Source: Sindora glabra (Eukaryota > Streptophyta > Magnoliopsida > Fabales > Fabaceae). From it: 64,000 nt of DNA. Below, piece by piece: positions 37,704 to 50,829 of the stretch (position 1 is its first letter; the number at the start of each line of letters is the position of its first letter). The position numbers and the translations under genes were made by a program. A model generated the notes under the pieces. The model was given only the letters and a program-made list of their open reading frames with translations, had not been told where the DNA came from and made no database searches. The stretch covers positions 26,229,866 through 26,293,865 of the forward strand of contig CM035227.1 in NCBI GenBank assembly GCA_020226215.1, in the 5' to 3' direction.

Positions 37704-39912
37704 TGATCATTTCTTTTTTTGGTCTCTCCCAAATATATATATGCATGTCCTTAGCATTTGTGAAAATGATAATTTTTTTATTTGATTCTTTTTACTACTA
37801 TTGTTTATGATACATCATTTGACATGACATGATATGGATTTCCTCTTCTGATATTTTAGAAATATTTGTTTACTACTTTATAAATATGATAGTATAGTCA
37901 TATAGTATTGGCAATTTTATGAAAAGAGGATGAAATTTTATAAAACTAATGGGGACGATTTCATCTTAGAACGAATTCAGATACTCAAAAAAAAAAAAAA
38001 TTGAATACGAGAAAGACAAAAATGGTGTCTTCATCATTGTTCCTTGGCCGGAACTTCCTATGGTGAGGGTAAAAAAAAATCATTTATCATTCAAAATGAA
38101 AACAAAAGACATAATCGGAGGGAAGTTGGGTGTCATCAAGTTACAAATGAAGGAAGAGTAAGACAATAGTGACCAAGTATAAATGTTCTGTAATGGGTGA
38201 AACAGTTAGTAAATGCAATAAATGAGTGATGTTCTTAGAGAGAACATGCATGCGTGTTAGGCGAAGAACCTTGAAGATGAATTTAAAGATACGGATGGTG
38301 CACCCTCCTCTGTATCTTCTCTTACTTTTTAATCACTTGTGTTAGGAACTGCCCCTTTCTTGCCATATCATCGTAAAGGGTACTTCCATTTTGCTTGATT
38401 ATATTCTAGCGGTGAGCAAGCTAGTTTCTTGAAACCCAAAAGAATGAATTTCGAAGCTTGACAAAGGGCGGGGTTAGATAATTGTTGTCAGAAATAGAGG
38501 CCTTACTATCAAACTATCGTATGACCTTCCTTGGAAAATGGTTGAAAACCATCAAAAAAATGTAAAAAAAGTCAAAGAAATATCATAAACGAAAAAACTA
38601 AAATAAGTTTTTAAAATTAGTTTAAAAAACTGTCAAACAAAAACTGTCAGAAGGCAATTGAAAAAATTTTTTTGAAAGGGCAAATAAAAAAAGGTCAAAA
38701 AATTATTATTCAGTTAAAAAGTCAAAAACTATCAAAACTATTAACCAAAAAAAAAAACTGTCTGAAGTGGGATTTAAACCCATAACCCAAAACTTGAGTC
38801 TAATAACTTAGACCACTCAACCACCCTTTCTACCAAGTTACAAACCCCACAATAATCTTAATATACCATACTAGAATGTAGCATAATTTTTTTTATTCTC
38901 ACACTTTGAGTTATTTTTTTTATAATTATTGTGAGAATTTTTTATACACTATTTATATGATGTATAAAATTTATTTAAAAAATATATTTTTATGGACATT
39001 TTGTAAAGCATATTTTTTATGAAAATTTTTGCTTTGGAGATCTAATTGAGTTCTTTTTTTTTGTATATGTTACAAAATAATGGTGAGACTCATATGAATA
39101 CCAAAAGTCATATGAACTCTAGCATAAAAATAAAAAGTTAATAAATTGACTGCCAAGCTCAAAAATCTCTATGCTGACCCAGAAGTTTATAAAGATAATT
39201 TTGTACATCTTATAAATCATATTATCAAATTCATGAAAAAATTCAAAAATTAATATGGGTTAGTATTTTAAAGATGAATTGAAATTTGAAGAAATTAAAG
39301 GCTTTATGAAAAGCCTTGCCTATCAATCACCAAAAAAATATATTAGATTCTCTATTAGAAAGAACAAGTGGACACAAACAATATAATAATATTATCCATA
39401 GATTTGTATTAAACAATTTAAAGTGTAAAAATTACAAACTTGACTTGAATATTTGCCAGTATTATCGACTAGACAAGAAATCTAATACTAAAATCAAGTT
39501 TTCCCAAGAGTTATATGATAGGTTTGTTAGCTTTTTTTTTGCATAGAATCAAATATTTGAAAACATTGTAAACTTTAGGTAGATATTTGACATCTGATAT
39601 TTTATGTAATTCCATTTTTTATGTATTATATTACTGAGATATGTTTTAATTTATGTAATTTTTTCTAGTTGAAATTGCATATCTATAAACTCTTCTACTT
39701 AGTATACTTTGCTTAATTAATTGTGTTAGTATCAACATCACATTAGGATTTTAGATGATGATTAGAAATGTAGTAACCTTTTGACTCTAAACCCTATATG
39801 TTAACTAGTCCTAGCTTAATTAATTGGAGCCAAAGTAGAAATATATGTATGGCTAGACATTAATTACATGCAATTCTATTTATATATGAAAATTCATGTT
39901 TCTACAAAAATA
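37704..39912 (+). other. Long copia leader
   Basis: 2.2 kb without coding sequence between primer site and gag. Contains the tRNA-Leu relic; the rest is unrecognised AT-rich DNA. Confidence 0.5.
38759..38830 (-). pseudogene. tRNA-Leu(CAA) relic
   Basis: On the minus strand, tggttgagtggtctaag fits the tRNA A box and gggtttaaatcccacttc the B box and acceptor side of plant tRNA-Leu(CAA), with the anticodon region agactcaagttttgg between. The long variable arm is missing and the acceptor stem no longer pairs. Likely a tRNA pseudogene or the head of a tRNA-derived SINE that inserted in the copia leader. Confidence 0.65.
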
Positions 39913-40906
39913 ATGGCTACTACTTCTAAAAATATTGCCATTGAACTCAATAAGGGTGAAAAACCGAATGGTAACAATTATGAAATTTGGAACATGAAAT
40001 TCAATATGTGTTGGAAGAGCAAGAAGCTCTAAAAGCACTCAATATTGTTCTAGATGAGTCTAAGGCAAGAAACACAACCCAACATTGGAGGGACTGAGCG
40101 GCTTATGAAGCCTAAGAAAGGAAGATTTCTCTCACTCGCATTACATTGCTGAGCAACATGGAGAATGACGTCATACGAGAATTCAAGAATTATAACTTAG
40201 CTAAAGATATGTGGTTTACTTTGAAAAATAAGTTCGGTGGAACATCTATGACCAAACTAAGATCTTTCACGATCAAATTTGATATTTACAAAAAGAAATT
40301 TAAACATTCAATGAGAAAATATTTATGAGAAATGTTAAATATGATCTATGAATTAAAGGTTGTAGGTCATATGTTAAGTGTCGAACAACAAGTCCAAGTT
40401 GTAATTCGCTCATTGCCTTGTTCTGAGGAGTATATGAAGATGCATTTAACCCATAACAAAAACATTCAAACAATGGATGATGTTATGCACCACTTTAAGT
40501 TAGAAAAAGAAAGTTTTGAAGCTATTAAGCTTAATATAAATGTGTATATGGCTTCATCAAGCTCAAAAGAAGTTACTAAGCGAAAGTGTAAATATAAAGG
40601 TGAGTTCCAAGATGCAAAAAAGAAGGCAGTTTATTTTAGCAAAAAATCAACAAATAACCAATATGGGAAAGGAAAACATCCTTTCGAGAAGAAGAATATG
40701 GTCAAATTCAAATGCTTCAATTGCAATAAGAAAAGGTATTTTACCTGTGACTGCCCTAAACCTAAGAAGGTATTAAGTTATACTCAATTTAGTAAACTTT
40801 GTGTAACTAGTTTTATTTTTCTAATAGATTCTCATCCTTTGTGGATTGTAGATTCAGAGGCAATTGACCACATAATGAAGGATCAAGACACCTTTGTGGA
40901 ATTTTG
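39913..40906 (+). pseudogene. Copia gag pseudogene
   Basis: Capsid precursor remains, starting at ATG 39913 (MATTSKNIAIELNKG). Frames shift near 40010 and stop at 40326. The main open part is 40146-40907: a UBN2-type capsid segment, then near 40710 a zinc knuckle CFNCNKKRYFTC in which the GH pair is replaced by RY. The protease follows in the same frame near 40850; its catalytic DSG reads DSE. Confidence 0.85.
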
Positions 40907-42200
40907 ATAAATATCATATGGAGCAAAATGGATCTATATAGGAGACAATGCATAAGTTACAGTTCAAGGAATAAGCACATGCAAGTTAGTCTTACGAGGC
41001 GGTCGAACTCTACTCTTACATGATGTTTTATATCCACCTTAAATTTACCAAAATTTAATCTGTGTTAATTTTGTCAATACCCAGTTTTAATTTGTATCTT
41101 GTTAATGACAATATTGAATTATCTCTAGGAACAACTCATTACGAATTTGGTTATCTAACAAATAGTTTTATTGTCATGGATACTAATCATTATGAATGTA
41201 ATTTTAATTATTTCATGTTTACATCGTCACATAATTCTAAAATTGATATGAATGTTTGGCATGCTTGACTTGGCCATATTAGTCAACATTGTATGGATAG
41301 GCTAGTTAAAGAAGGATTATTGCCTAATTATAATAATATAGATCTATATACTTGTGAGCATTGCTTAGTTGACAAAAGTACCAGAAAACTATTTGGAAAA
41401 AGAACCAAAGCTAACTTTCCTTTGAAATTAAGGAACCAAAGCTAACTTTCTTTTGCAATTAGTCTATTCTGACATATGTGATCCAATGAATGTAAAAGTT
41501 AGGCATGAAGCTTTCTATTTCGTCACATTCATATATGACTTCACTTGATTTAGAATTATCTATTTGATCATACACAAATCTAAAGCATTGAGTTGCTTCC
41601 AAAGCTATATGAGCTTAGTTAAAAATTAATTAGATAAAAAATTAAAAGCATTACGAACTGATCATGGTCGTGAGTATTTATCTAATCAGTTTAGATAACT
41701 ATGTGATGAAAAAAAGATTCAACATTAGTTGACGAATCTGTGCACTTCTCAACAAAATAGTATTGTAGAGAGACAAAAAATGAATACTATTGGAAATGGT
41801 TAGATCTATGATGGCATAAACAAATTTGCCTATCAACCATATGCCTAGCAAATTAGTTCCCATTACACCATATGAGTTATGGATGAAACAAAAACCTGAC
41901 CTAAGTATTTTACAATCTTAGGGATTTGTAGCTTAGGTTCTGAATACCTCACACCCATATGAAAAAATTAGGTGCTCAAGGAAAGAAATATATCTTTATC
42001 AGATACTTAGAACATTCAAAAGGCTATGTGTTCATTGGTGAACATGATAGTGGGAATTTTACAAAATTCAAATCAGGAGATGTCACATTCTTAGATATTA
42101 GTTTTCTTAAACAAGGCAATATAAATTAAGACTTATCCTTATACAAGACCATGGATACAAGTGCTCAAGACTTCCTTCAAGTGGGAGAATTTTAAGGAAT
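40907..42200 (+). pseudogene. Copia integrase region, broken
   Basis: Pre-integrase domain visible from about 41250 (NVWHA, then GHIS and C..C spacing). The integrase core follows with a TDHG motif near 41658 and QQNSIVERQ near 41751, the third acidic position. Numerous stops. Not functional. Confidence 0.8.
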
Positions 42201-42479
42201 ATATTTCCAATTCTGAGTGCAAATGATAGTAATCTTGATTAGTATAGTAGTAATCCAAATGAAAATACTTAAATGATTAATGATCTTAGTCTGAGTGGGA
42301 GCAATTTGAGGATCCTTGAGAAATATGTTTCTCTAAAGCCTTTATTACGATGTAGTGGTAGAAAAGACATTTCTCATTATCATTTCGACGTTAAAGGTGG
42401 TGAAGCCTTTATGACCATTACACAAGATAAAGATGAGCTAAGACATATTACAGAGGCTTTCTTTGGCCTTAATAAGGAA

Positions 42480-43354
42480 AATTGGATAAAAGTAATGGAA
42501 GAAGAGATAGAATCCATAAGATCAAATCAAGTTTAGGAACTTGTTGATCTTCCAAACACACGTAAAGTCATTGGGAATAAATGAGTTCTCAAAATTAAGT
42601 GCAAGGCTGATGGCACTGTTGAAAAATATAAAGTTAGATTAGTAGCAAAAGGCTACACATAAAAGGAAGGAATAGATTATGAGGAAATCTTTTCACCTAT
42701 TGTCAGATTCACCTCAATCCATTTATTATTGGTTATAGTTGCTAGTGTGGACCTTGAATTATATCAAATGGACATAAAGACTACATTTCCTAATGGAGAT
42801 TTGGAAAAGAAAATTGCATGTAATAACCTGTAGATTTTATCAAAGAAGGCCAAGAAAATAAAGTTTGTTGACTTTTAAAATCTATATATGGCTTGAAGCA
42901 GTCTTCAAGATAATAGTATATTTACTTTCACAATATGATTATGTTAAATAATTTTATCATGATTGATGAAGACCATTACGTATATACAAAAAATTCCAAG
43001 AATAAGTTTATAATTTTATCATTATATGTTAATGATATACTTACAATTGGAAATAGTAAGGAGTATCTCACCAAAATTAAAGGATAGTTGTCATCTAATT
43101 TTGGAATGAAAGATATGGGTAAAGCTATATGTATTCTTAGCATTAAGATTACAAGAAATCATTCAAAGAAATTATTGTCTTTGCCATAAGAGCATTATAT
43201 TTACAAAATTTTTGAACGATTTGAAATGCAACATTGTAAGCCTATAAACACTCTTATTATTAAAGGTGAAGGTTTAAGTCGAAAGATATGTCGTAAGATT
43301 CCATAAGAAGAAACATATATAAGAAATGTTCCCTATGCAAGTGTAATTATATGT
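42480..43354 (+). pseudogene. Copia reverse transcriptase region, broken
   Basis: Starts near WIKVMEEEIESI (42484). KVRLVAKGYT near 42632 and YEEIFSPIVR near 42680 are typical of copia reverse transcriptase. The catalytic box reads YVND rather than YVDD near 43025. Several in-frame stops. Confidence 0.85.
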
Positions 43355-43975
43355 TTGGTGTATGCAATGATGTGCACAAGATTGGATATTTATTTTGTCA
43401 TTGGCATGGTAAGCCAATATCAATCTAACCTAGGCCTAACACATTGGAAAGCAATGAAAAGGATACTAAAGTATCTAAAAGGTACTGTTAACCATTCATT
43501 ATGTTATAAAGGAAATGAAAGAAAATCTACTTTTAGGTACATCTTCTTACTAAATAATAGTGCCATATCTTGAAGTAGTAAGAAGTAATCATGCATAGCC
43601 TTATCCATAATGGAAGCTGAATTTGTACCATTTTTAGTAGCAGTACAAGAAATAGTATGGCTCAAAAGGTTCTTGGATCATTTGAATGTAAATACTGACA
43701 CTATTGATCCAATTTTAGTAAATTGTGATAATCAAGCAACAATCACATATATAAAGGACCACAAATATCATTGTAAGACCAAGCATATAGACACGAAGTT
43801 TAACTTTGTGAGAGATATAGTTGTATGTAAAGAAGTGAACATGAAATACATTTCTAAACACAAGATGGTAGCAGATCCCATGACTAAGCCTATTCCTCCA
43901 GATGTATTCATAGAACATATGAAATCCCAAGGATTGTGTAGATGTGATACAATTATTGCAATCTTTTATTTTTAA
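43355..43975 (+). pseudogene. Copia RNase H region, broken
   Basis: Two open pieces in one frame, separated by two stops. The first carries the MYAMM..RPD-like region and the YLKGT motif; the second (43610-43975) carries EAEF, NCDNQATI and TKHIDTKFNFVRD, ending at the pol terminus. Confidence 0.85.
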
Positions 43976-45030
43976 CAATGTTCATAGAATATTAATGTCT
44001 GAATAATAAATGTGTTTATTATAAGTCTACATATATAGATGTAAGAATGTTTCTTAAAACATTATTAAGTTATTGAAATATATGTCAGACAAATAGAAAA
44101 ATAAAAGACTAGCCTATTATATGAATAATTGCCTCTCGTCAATTTTTGTAATTGATAAGATATGAGACAATTTTAAGCTTATCATCTAAGTGATAATCGA
44201 AAGTCAAGCTTAAAATTTGAATGTCACCTTGTTAATGAACAAGATAAGGTCATATGTAAGACTATAAGTGAATTAAATTCACATCATCTATCTAAATTGC
44301 CAAATATGAGTTTTGATGGAAATGAGAAAGAGTAAATTGGTGAATTCAAGTTAGACATTAAGTATGTCTGAACCATTATATATGATATTAATATATTATA
44401 AAAAGATATATGCTCCATGGAAAAGGAGAGAATACTGTAACATATGTTTCATACCACGTGTGCAAATTGTGACCAATATAGGTGATCAAAGTCTAGATTT
44501 CAGCTTTGATGTGTGAGACCTTTGAAGGAATAATGATCTCATGTTTTTACCCTTATAACTCTATTCTATTTCTTGAGATTTAAATCTAATTATTGCTATT
44601 TTAGAATGTTATCAAAGGACTATGAGAGATTTAGTCTAGCAGGGTAAGTAAATTAAATTAAAGTTGAGAGATTTGAGATAAGAGGAAGATCATTAAACTT
44701 TTTACATTGAGTTTGTATTCACCAATATATCAGTTATAGTGTGTCTATAATTATGAATACAATATCTAATGCATATGATGCACATGAATGAGACAATTTG
44801 AGAAATTCAAATGTGATAAAATGATTTAGGGTGTTGCATACTTAAAGTCTACTCAAGATTTATTGTTTATCAAGAAGCTATATATTCCTAACAGATGTAT
44901 AGCAAAGAGCTCTTGAAGTATGCTGGTCACACAACCTATTTTTTTGTATGATTTGTGATAGAGTATAAGAGATGATATTCTCTTATGAAATACTGAGAGA
45001 GTATGGATCCTATTATATATGAGTGAGAGA
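43976..45030 (+). other. Copia 3' untranslated region
   Basis: No coding sequence. Ends with the purine-rich gagtgagaga immediately before the 3' LTR, the likely polypurine tract. Confidence 0.6.
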
Positions 45031-45333
45031 TGTTGAATCATAGATTTGAGTTGCACAAAATGGGTCCATAACCCAATCCATGTTCTGATCCAAGAAATAC
45101 CTATAAATAGGTAGAAGAAGGTTAGTTAACAAAAGTCTTCATAAGAATTCTTAAGAAACTCTCTCTCTTTTCTCTTTGCACATAAAAGGAGATTTTGGTT
45201 ATGAACAAGATTGCCTTTCCAAGTGATTGCCAATACAACTAGTGAAAATAAATATCAAATTTAAAATCTTCTACTATGTACTTATGATATTTTGATACGT
45301 ATAAATCCAATCCATTCTTTATATTTACCAACA
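45031..45333 (+). repeat. 3' LTR of copia element
   Basis: 303 bp, TG..CA, followed by the target duplication AATCT. Confidence 0.9.
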
Positions 45334-45338
45334 AATCT

Positions 45339-45899
45339 GATATAAGAAAAAAATGTCAAAGGATAAAATTACAGATTTGCACGTAAGGATGGACCACAAT
45401 AAACTAGACACCACTATAGACTTTACATCTATTAATAATAGTGCAGTATTTTCACATCCAAATCAGACACAAAAGTAGATATGTTGTAATTATTTACTCC
45501 ACTTCTTTTTAGATCTGCAAATAATTTCAGTCTCACTCAAAAATTATTATTTTAGTGAGGCTAGCATTTCTAATTGCAATTATATCAACAAATGAGGATA
45601 TTATGCCCATATAAGCGAACAGCTAATTAATGCAAAATGTGCAGCCATTATTCAGGGAATTCTTGTAGGAAAGACTTAGAAAAACAACCCCCAAATATAT
45701 TCCAAGAATAAGAATAATTAAACGGACAGAATTAGACGAATTTTTGTCTAAGCTGGCTTGGGCAGGAAAGTTTAGTAATATTAGGCTTTGTTTATTTTAA
45801 TGAAAAATATTTTCTTTCAGAATGTAGTTAATACTTATTAAGATAATGGAACATATTTTATGTATTTATTGTTAACTATAATGAGTTTAATAGAAAATA
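45339..45899. other. 3' flank of receptor kinase copy 2
   Basis: Aligns with 16131-16740. The TA microsatellite of copy 1 is absent. Confidence 0.5.
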
Positions 45900-47047
45900 A
45901 TTTCTGTGACATCCATCATACGCAAGTATGAGAAATTAAATTAAATATTATAATAGAATTGCAGAAATTAAAATTTAAATGAATATTGTAATATTTTAGA
46001 ATATTATAGATTAAAATTTTAAAAATTATTAGAAATAGGAATATTAAATATAATAATATTTTAGTTTTAAATGTTATAAAGATTTAAGGTATCCTATAAT
46101 AAGAACTTTTAACGTTATTCATAAAATATTCTATGAGTTTAATTAAATTTACGAGAAAATATTTACGCTGTTATGATAAATATTTTACAAGGAATTGCAC
46201 AAGGATATACAATGGCATTTATTTTACTTACAATGTTAAATACTTAATCGTGTCATACATTTTGAATTAAATAAAGTATTTGTTGACGTGAAGCATATAA
46301 CTCACGGTACCTTTTCAATAATTTGGACATTTTGTGATTTAGTAATATTATAAAGATTTAATTTTAGAAAGTTAAAAAAATGAAAGTTTATGGTGCTATT
46401 TTAATTACATTCAATTATTAAATTAATCATAAAATTATTTTCGTTGCCATGAATGAAAATATATCCTCAAATTAAATTAAAAAAAAAATAGATATGGTCA
46501 ACTCATGCATTTGCATGAGATTCCTAGAAATCCTAACGTGGCAAGTCATGAAGCCATATATTAATATAATAATATAATATCTCCTTTTGTCCTATTCCTT
46601 TGATTTCAAGACAATGACAACGTATTTATCACCTTAGGGATTAAGTCTCAGATAAGAAGCTGCCTGAGGATGGAAGGAGTGGAAACGTATAAAAATGATA
46701 ATTAATAATACAATTCTCTCCTTGACAAGAGAAAAAAAAAAAGGAAAAATACTTCTCTCAATCATGTGAAGACGAAATAGGTATACTTGATAAACTCAAG
46801 CTAATAAAACAAAATAGTAGCCAGTAGGACTTAGAATACCGTAATACATACTATTATAATAATATAAAATCTTAAGATATTATTTATAAACCAAAGAAAG
46901 GAGAAGATATTTCTCCATTCAGCTAAAAAAACGTGATGAAAGGAATCTTGGACTTTTTGAAATTTCCTTTCAGACGAACACAGTACACGTAAGGCCTTTG
47001 GAATTAATACTCTCCATCGTTACTTAGTTTTTTATTTTTGGGAGTAG

Positions 47048-47055
47048 TATAAATA
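47048..47055 (+). promoter_or_regulatory. LTR TATA box
   Basis: TATAAATA followed by cccacc; plausible core promoter of the solo LTR. Confidence 0.45.
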
Positions 47056-47432
47056 CCCCACCGCCTATTTTACATGGTACTCCCAACACGGTTAGTTCAA
47101 GCTAATTCAAGTTTGCAGACGCTACTTCGTTCTTTTGGCTTAAGGAAATCAGTAAAAGATTTAAGCAATTCTCTTTCTTCTATTTGATGAGTTACATAGT
47201 TAAAACTTTTCTTGAATTTATGTATTTATAATATTTAATTATCTAACACTGTTATTATTAAAAAATATTAAGTTGTATGATTTAATAATATTAAAATATT
47301 ACATATTTATATTAATTATATTGATAATTGTTTGCTTTAAATTTTCAGCAATGAAAACTAAACATAAATTATTATATAAATTGTAATAAGAATTGTAGTG
47401 ATTTAGATCTTGTTAATATTTGTACTCTGCAA

Positions 47433-47496
<64 letters not shown>
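47433..47496. repeat. (AT)n microsatellite
   Basis: About 64 bases of AT dinucleotides with one slip near 47439. Confidence 0.9.
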
Positions 47497-47498
<2 letters not shown>

Positions 47499-47713
47499 TC
47501 CAAGAATTATGTAGTTTTGTTCATATAGGTTGTGCTTGTACATCAAAGTTATCAAATGGTGACATGACAAATGTAATTTATATCAAAAAATTTTGACAAG
47601 TGTGGTTGTTAAATTGCAAAATTACTTTTGCCTAGTATTTTGCTTTGTTTCTATATATTGGTATGTTGGTGCCTAGTTTACCGTAACTGGATATTTGTTA
47701 TTTAGATACTTTT

Positions 47714-47716
<3 letters not shown>

Positions 47717-47757
<41 letters not shown>
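47717..47757. repeat. (TA)20 microsatellite
   Basis: About 41 bases of TA dinucleotides, which give an Ile-Tyr run in an open frame on the minus strand (47673-47990) that I do not call. Confidence 0.9.
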
Positions 47758-47760
<3 letters not shown>

Positions 47761-48610
47761 TTAAATTTAAGTTTGGAAAAAGATATTTTGGCAACAAAGA
47801 TATATTCTTGAATATTGAGTTTTTGATTAAGGAATAAATGAATAAGATAAGGGGGAGAAATATTGGTTGAATGCCATTTGCAGGAAAGAGAGTTATGATT
47901 GAATAGAGGGATAAGGTTAGAGAAGAAAGGGTTATGGTTGAAAGGAGTAATAAGGTAGAAATTTATATACCTTATTGTCATTCTTTTCACATACCTTGAA
48001 AATAATATATTTAAAATTTGAGTAATTTATTTAAAAATCTTATTAATGTAGTATTTATCTTCATGAATATATTTATAAGTTAAGGATTCATAAATATATT
48101 ATTTATAAAGAATGTGTTTAACTATATAACTCACTAAAGAGTGGGTTAGATAGTTACTTACTAAGTATTTATACTCACTTTTATTATTGAATTTTTTTAT
48201 ATACTGTAGAAAAATCTAACTCTGCAGATGGTTCTTGAAAAATGATTGAGTTTGGGACTTCCATTAAATTTACAGCCATTACCATTGAAGTTTTAGTACT
48301 TTCTAATGATGGGTATGGGGACTGCCCTTAATCCTTTTAGCATCTATTGTCCATAAATTAGAATACTGTAATTTATTTACATACAAGAGCATAGAAAGGT
48401 GTGAAACAATGGATACCTTTTGCTATGTATGTAAGCCTTAGAAATATTATATGATACTTTTGTAAATAGCATATATATAAATATATGATCTCTCTTTTCA
48501 AGTTTTTGTTATACGAAGTAAATGTGGAAAAAGCTTGTGAAGAATGTCAAGAAGATGCTCTTCACACCAGTTACAATTAAGAAAAAAAAAATTTGGGTTG
48601 TGACAATTGC

Positions 48611-49059
48611 CTCCTTTTTGAATGATGAAATTATTTTTCTTTATTATCATTGTTGTTTTTCTAATAACAAAATATAGAAGTAATATATTACTTCTTCAAT
48701 TATATAGCATCAAATGATACTAATCTACTGAAAAATGACTATGGAAAAACTAACACCCTTAATATCAATCCAAAATTTTACTCCAAATATTATGAATGCA
48801 TTGAATGCTGGCAAAAATTGATTAATGCCAGCCAAAAGTTGTTACATTCACACGGATAAAATTATAATGTAACAGATCCAAAAAAATTGACAATAATTGG
48901 CTTCGTTTCCACAAATGCTTAAGTAATCTCTGCCTAAAACAACCACATATTTAATTTTCAAAAGAAGAATTGTTATCATTTGTATTAACAGCATATCACA
49001 AATGAATTGATTTTTGCACTTCAAATTAACTGCATTCATGTATGTATGTATATATATAT
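48611..49059. other. 3' flank of receptor kinase copy 2, continued
   Basis: Aligns with 16753-17190. No coding sequence. Confidence 0.45.
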
Positions 49060-50095
49060 GGGTAGGGATCAATTGACACCATTTTAAACTTACATCACTT
49101 ACACTAAATCTTCACTGTTCATTTGATGGTTACAATATACTTAAATTAATGTTCATCAACTAACTTTAATAATGAGAGAGAATTAATATGGAACTTTCTT
49201 AATTACTTTCTTTCCTTTATAATTTTTCTATTTCCTCTCTAATTTTATAAGCGTCAATTTTAAAATATCACATAAAACTATTTTAAATTACAAAAGTTTA
49301 TGATTATCTTTAATATAGTTCATTATTGATAAATAAATATTTTTATTTTAATTTATGATAAATATACATATAATATTCTAATTCAATTATTATACTAAAA
49401 TGAGAAGAATCATATATATTTTGTTTTGATAATAAACTATAACAATAATTCCAATATGGTTATAACAACAGGATAACACGTAAGAATTAATTTTATTTTT
49501 GTTTTATATTAAAGAAATTAATTTGATTTTTTTGCAAACTAATTAAAATTGCAATGATTATTTGTTATATATTACAAATTTTATTGAAACCTTAAAATTG
49601 AGAAATTGTCTGCACAGTACAAGAATCAAAATAAAACTACTAAAATAATTGTACTACTAAAATAAAGGTAGTAATTTTTCTACACAAAGCATGTAATAAG
49701 TTTTATACCATGCAAGAGATGTTCTGCAAACAAAACAATCTCAGATTATCAACCAGTATCTTAATAAGATTTCAATGGATATTATATCGAAATTTATCAT
49801 ATATTAAAACATTTACTAATTACTAATATGTAATAAATTATATTAATTCTAAACGAAAATATTTTTAATTTAAATAATTTTGTGTGACAATTTAAAATAG
49901 AGAGGAAAGAGAAAATATTATAAAAGAAAGAAAGCAATTAAGAAACTCTAACATTTATTCTCTTTTATTATGAAAGTTAGTTGGCGAACACTAATTTAAG
50001 TGTATTGTAACCATTAGATGAATGTCAAATGAACAATAGAGATTTGATGCAAGTGGTGTAAGTTTAAATTGGTGTCAATTAATCCCCACCCACCC
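49060..50095. mobile_element. Long-TIR (Mutator-like) element, 1.04 kb
   Basis: The left end GGGTAGGGATCAATTGACAC and the inverse of the right end, GGGTGGGGATTAATTGACAC (preceded by an extra GGGT), continue to match inward for roughly 230 bp. Flanks atatatat(g) on both sides fit an 8-9 bp duplication, as in Mutator-like elements, though the flank is simple sequence. No transposase. Absent from copy 1. Confidence 0.75.
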
Positions 50096-50130
<35 letters not shown>

Positions 50131-50133
50131 TGT
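50096..50133. repeat. (GTAT)n microsatellite
   Basis: About eight tetranucleotide units beside the long-TIR element, also present left of it near 49040. Confidence 0.85.
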
Positions 50134-50273
50134 ACACACACAAAAAGTATGCATATTTTATTCTAAAGAGAAAAAAAGATGAAAGGTATTGACAAAAATC
50201 TCCTACATTTCAACATTTTCAACAAGCACAAAGAAGGCAATCGAGACAAAAGAAGCATGTCGTAAATCAATCT

Positions 50274-50811
50274 CTATTCATCCCATTCACGAGAAAACTC
50301 CATTCTGATATGATTTAGCTTTCTCACAACATCTGCCATATTCATTCTTTCTTGTGGTGATTTCATAGAATAAGCAAGTCCCACCTTAAATGATGAAACT
50401 AAACACTTCTCTTCATTGAGATCAATAACAGTGGAGCTCTGTATTTCTTTGTCTTTAATAACTCTTCCTCAGATAAAAGTAGGATCCAAAATTTGAACAA
50501 GGTTGGTCGGAAATGTTGTTTTGACATCGTTACATAAATTTTGGCTATCTTTAAATAGCTCATCAATAGGTCTAATCCCAGTAAGCAACTGTAAAATGAT
50601 AATTTCAAAACTATACATGTCATTTTGTGTAGATGCTTCATAACACATGCCATGCTCTAACATATTATGCAAAATGGTCAATACTTTTTTAATTTAAAAT
50701 GAATAAAAAAAATTATGCAAAAATGAATAGAATTTAAAAAAGGGTAAAATTTACTAGACTTCTAAATATCAAATTATACTGAATCATACCTAGAGCAACA
50801 CAGCTAATAGA
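50274..50811 (-). pseudogene. LRR receptor kinase copy 2, 3' part
   Basis: C-terminal kinase exon, intron and the last bases of exon 1, cut from the rest by the CACTA element. A Trp/stop-type lesion ends the frame at 50469 after ILDPTFI. Beyond it the frame continues as GRVIKDKE, an insertion of about 10 codons relative to copy 1, and SPQERMNMADVV to TAG at 50274-50276. The Gln that became a stop in copy 1 is intact here. The conserved GT donor is kept next to 'gctctag' at about 50791. Confidence 0.85.
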
Positions 50812-50829
50812 CACTACAAAAAAATTGCT

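Larger units (their letters stand above)
37393..45333 (+). mobile_element. Ty1/copia retrotransposon, 7.9 kb, inactive
   Basis: Complete outline of a copia element: 5' LTR 37393-37689, degenerate primer site, gag, protease, integrase, reverse transcriptase and RNase H in the copia order, purine-rich gagtgagaga before the 3' LTR, and 3' LTR 45031-45333. The 5-bp duplication AATCT flanks it (37388-37392, 45334-45338), and copy 1 near 16125 has the empty site. LTRs are about 85-87% identical by eye and every domain has stops or frameshifts, so it is an old dead insertion. The 2.2-kb leader before gag is unusually long and includes a tRNA-Leu relic. Confidence 0.93.
45905..48605 (+). mobile_element. 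Gypsy-type solo LTR, 2.7 kb
   Basis: Starts TGTGACATCC and ends GGGTTGTGACA, the terminal pattern of large chromovirus-like LTRs. Flanked by ATTTC (45900-45904) and ATTGC (48606-48610), a 5-bp duplication with one change; copy 1 has the uninterrupted site near 16752. A TATA box lies at 47048. No internal region or second LTR, consistent with LTR-LTR recombination. Contains two TA microsatellites. Confidence 0.75.

Noticed and set aside
37393..45333. Active copia element
   Set aside because: Stops and frameshifts in every domain, altered zinc knuckle, protease and YVDD box, and diverged LTRs.
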